From an uncultured Peptococcaceae bacterium (lineage in GTDB: Bacteria; Bacillota; Peptococcia; Peptococcales; Peptococcaceae): a stretch of 6,998 bases of DNA. The DNA lies in assembly GCA_938044045.1 (NCBI GenBank), contig CALIQN010000109.1:1-6998 (forward strand), given 5' to 3'. A program made the position numbers and the translations under genes. Below are positions 6,820 to 6,998 of the stretch, one piece after another (the stretch's first letter is position 1; every line of letters begins with the position of its first letter). The notes under the pieces are model-generated. The model was not told where the DNA came from. It made no database searches and saw only the letters and a program-made list of their open reading frames with translations.

Positions 6820-6849
6820 TTGACTTATAATATATGCTTATGTTATAAT
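6820..6849 (+). promoter_or_regulatory. Sigma-A promoter of the TIR-like gene
   Basis: TTGACT (6820-6825) and a perfect TATAAT (6844-6849) are separated by 18 bases, with TG at 6841-6842 giving an extended -10. Transcription should start near 6856, leaving a leader of about 30 bases. A second TATAAT at 6826-6831 lies in the spacer but has no good -35. The promoter suggests the next gene is transcribed apart from the spe operon. Confidence 0.7.
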
Positions 6850-6884
6850 TATTAGAAAATAGATTCGATGAAAGGATGAGACCA

Positions 6885-6998
6885 ATGTTCCAAAAATTAC
6901 AAAAAGAAATTGCTATTTGCGATAGAACCATGCCTTACCTTTATATTACCTATTCTACTAGAGATGCTGAAAAAGTTTATCCGGCAGTAAAAGCCTTA
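6885..6998 (+). CDS. TIR-domain-like protein, N-terminal 38 residues (right-truncated)
   Basis: The frame is open from ATG 6885 to the end of the window. AGGATGAG (6873-6880) is the likely ribosome-binding site. An in-frame ATG at 6876 overlaps that site and is less likely. After about 16 mostly polar residues comes PYLYITYSTRDAEKVYPAVK (17-36). This resembles the first strand and helix of bacterial TIR domains, where the pattern is hydrophobic strand, (I/V)(S/T)YS, a short loop, a conserved Asp, then a helix often reading EKVxPxxxAL. TIR domains in bacteria are often NAD-cleaving enzymes in phage defence, but others have different roles. The catalytic Glu and any partner domain lie beyond the edge. 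There is no signal peptide or membrane segment in the visible part. The call rests on one short motif. Confidence 0.6.
   Translation, partial: MFQKLQKEIAICDRTMPYLYITYSTRDAEKVYPAVKAL

Noticed and set aside
6876..6884. Alternative start ATG 6876 for the TIR-like gene
   Set aside because: It lies within the likely ribosome-binding site (6873-6880), leaving no site at proper spacing upstream; ATG 6885 is better placed.
1..6998. CRISPR arrays, tRNA or rRNA genes, insertion sequences, attachment sites
   Set aside because: I saw no regularly spaced repeats, no cloverleaf or rRNA-like sequence, no transposase motifs and no long terminal inverted repeats by reading. A computed repeat and RNA search was not possible.

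Overview
The window is AT-rich bacterial DNA with every gene on the + strand. It has strong AGGAGG-type ribosome-binding sites, short or overlapping gene junctions and consensus sigma-A promoters. Together with the gene families present (a TmcAL/YlbM-type tRNA ligase, a transketolase split into two subunits, a Bacillus-type short Orn/Lys/Arg decarboxylase), this points to a low-GC Bacillota, most likely a clostridial-type lineage. I cannot name a genus from the sequence.

Layout. Positions 1-792 hold the 3' part of tmcAL (tRNA-Met cytidine acetate ligase). A short gap (793-851) with an extended -10 promoter leads into a two-gene unit for split transketolase, with the N-terminal subunit at 852-1679 and the C-terminal subunit at 1681-2607. 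That unit ends in a clear rho-independent terminator at 2629-2671. A mostly empty 187-base stretch follows, containing a near-consensus promoter at 2755-2783. The promoter drives a compact polyamine operon: speD (2859-3620), an arginine decarboxylase-like speA (3629-5080), speE (5081-5944) and speB (5922-6779). A separate promoter (6820-6849) precedes a gene cut by the right edge (6885 onward), whose 38 visible residues look like the start of a TIR domain.

How the genes work together. The four spe genes form a complete set for making spermidine from arginine and S-adenosylmethionine. SpeA makes agmatine, SpeB releases urea to give putrescine, SpeD makes decarboxylated SAM, and SpeE transfers the aminopropyl group. 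The same four enzymes could instead run the Thermus-type order, with aminopropylation of agmatine first and urea removal second; sequence alone does not decide this. The transketolase pair serves the non-oxidative pentose phosphate pathway and is a separate transcription unit.

Most of the window is ordinary core metabolism, and I see no new multi-gene system inside it. The points worth a second look are the TIR-like gene at the right edge, whose neighbours lie outside the window, and the repeat patterns overlapping two promoters: an 8-base direct repeat 20 bases apart around the speD -10, and a 10-base-spaced repeat at the transketolase -10.
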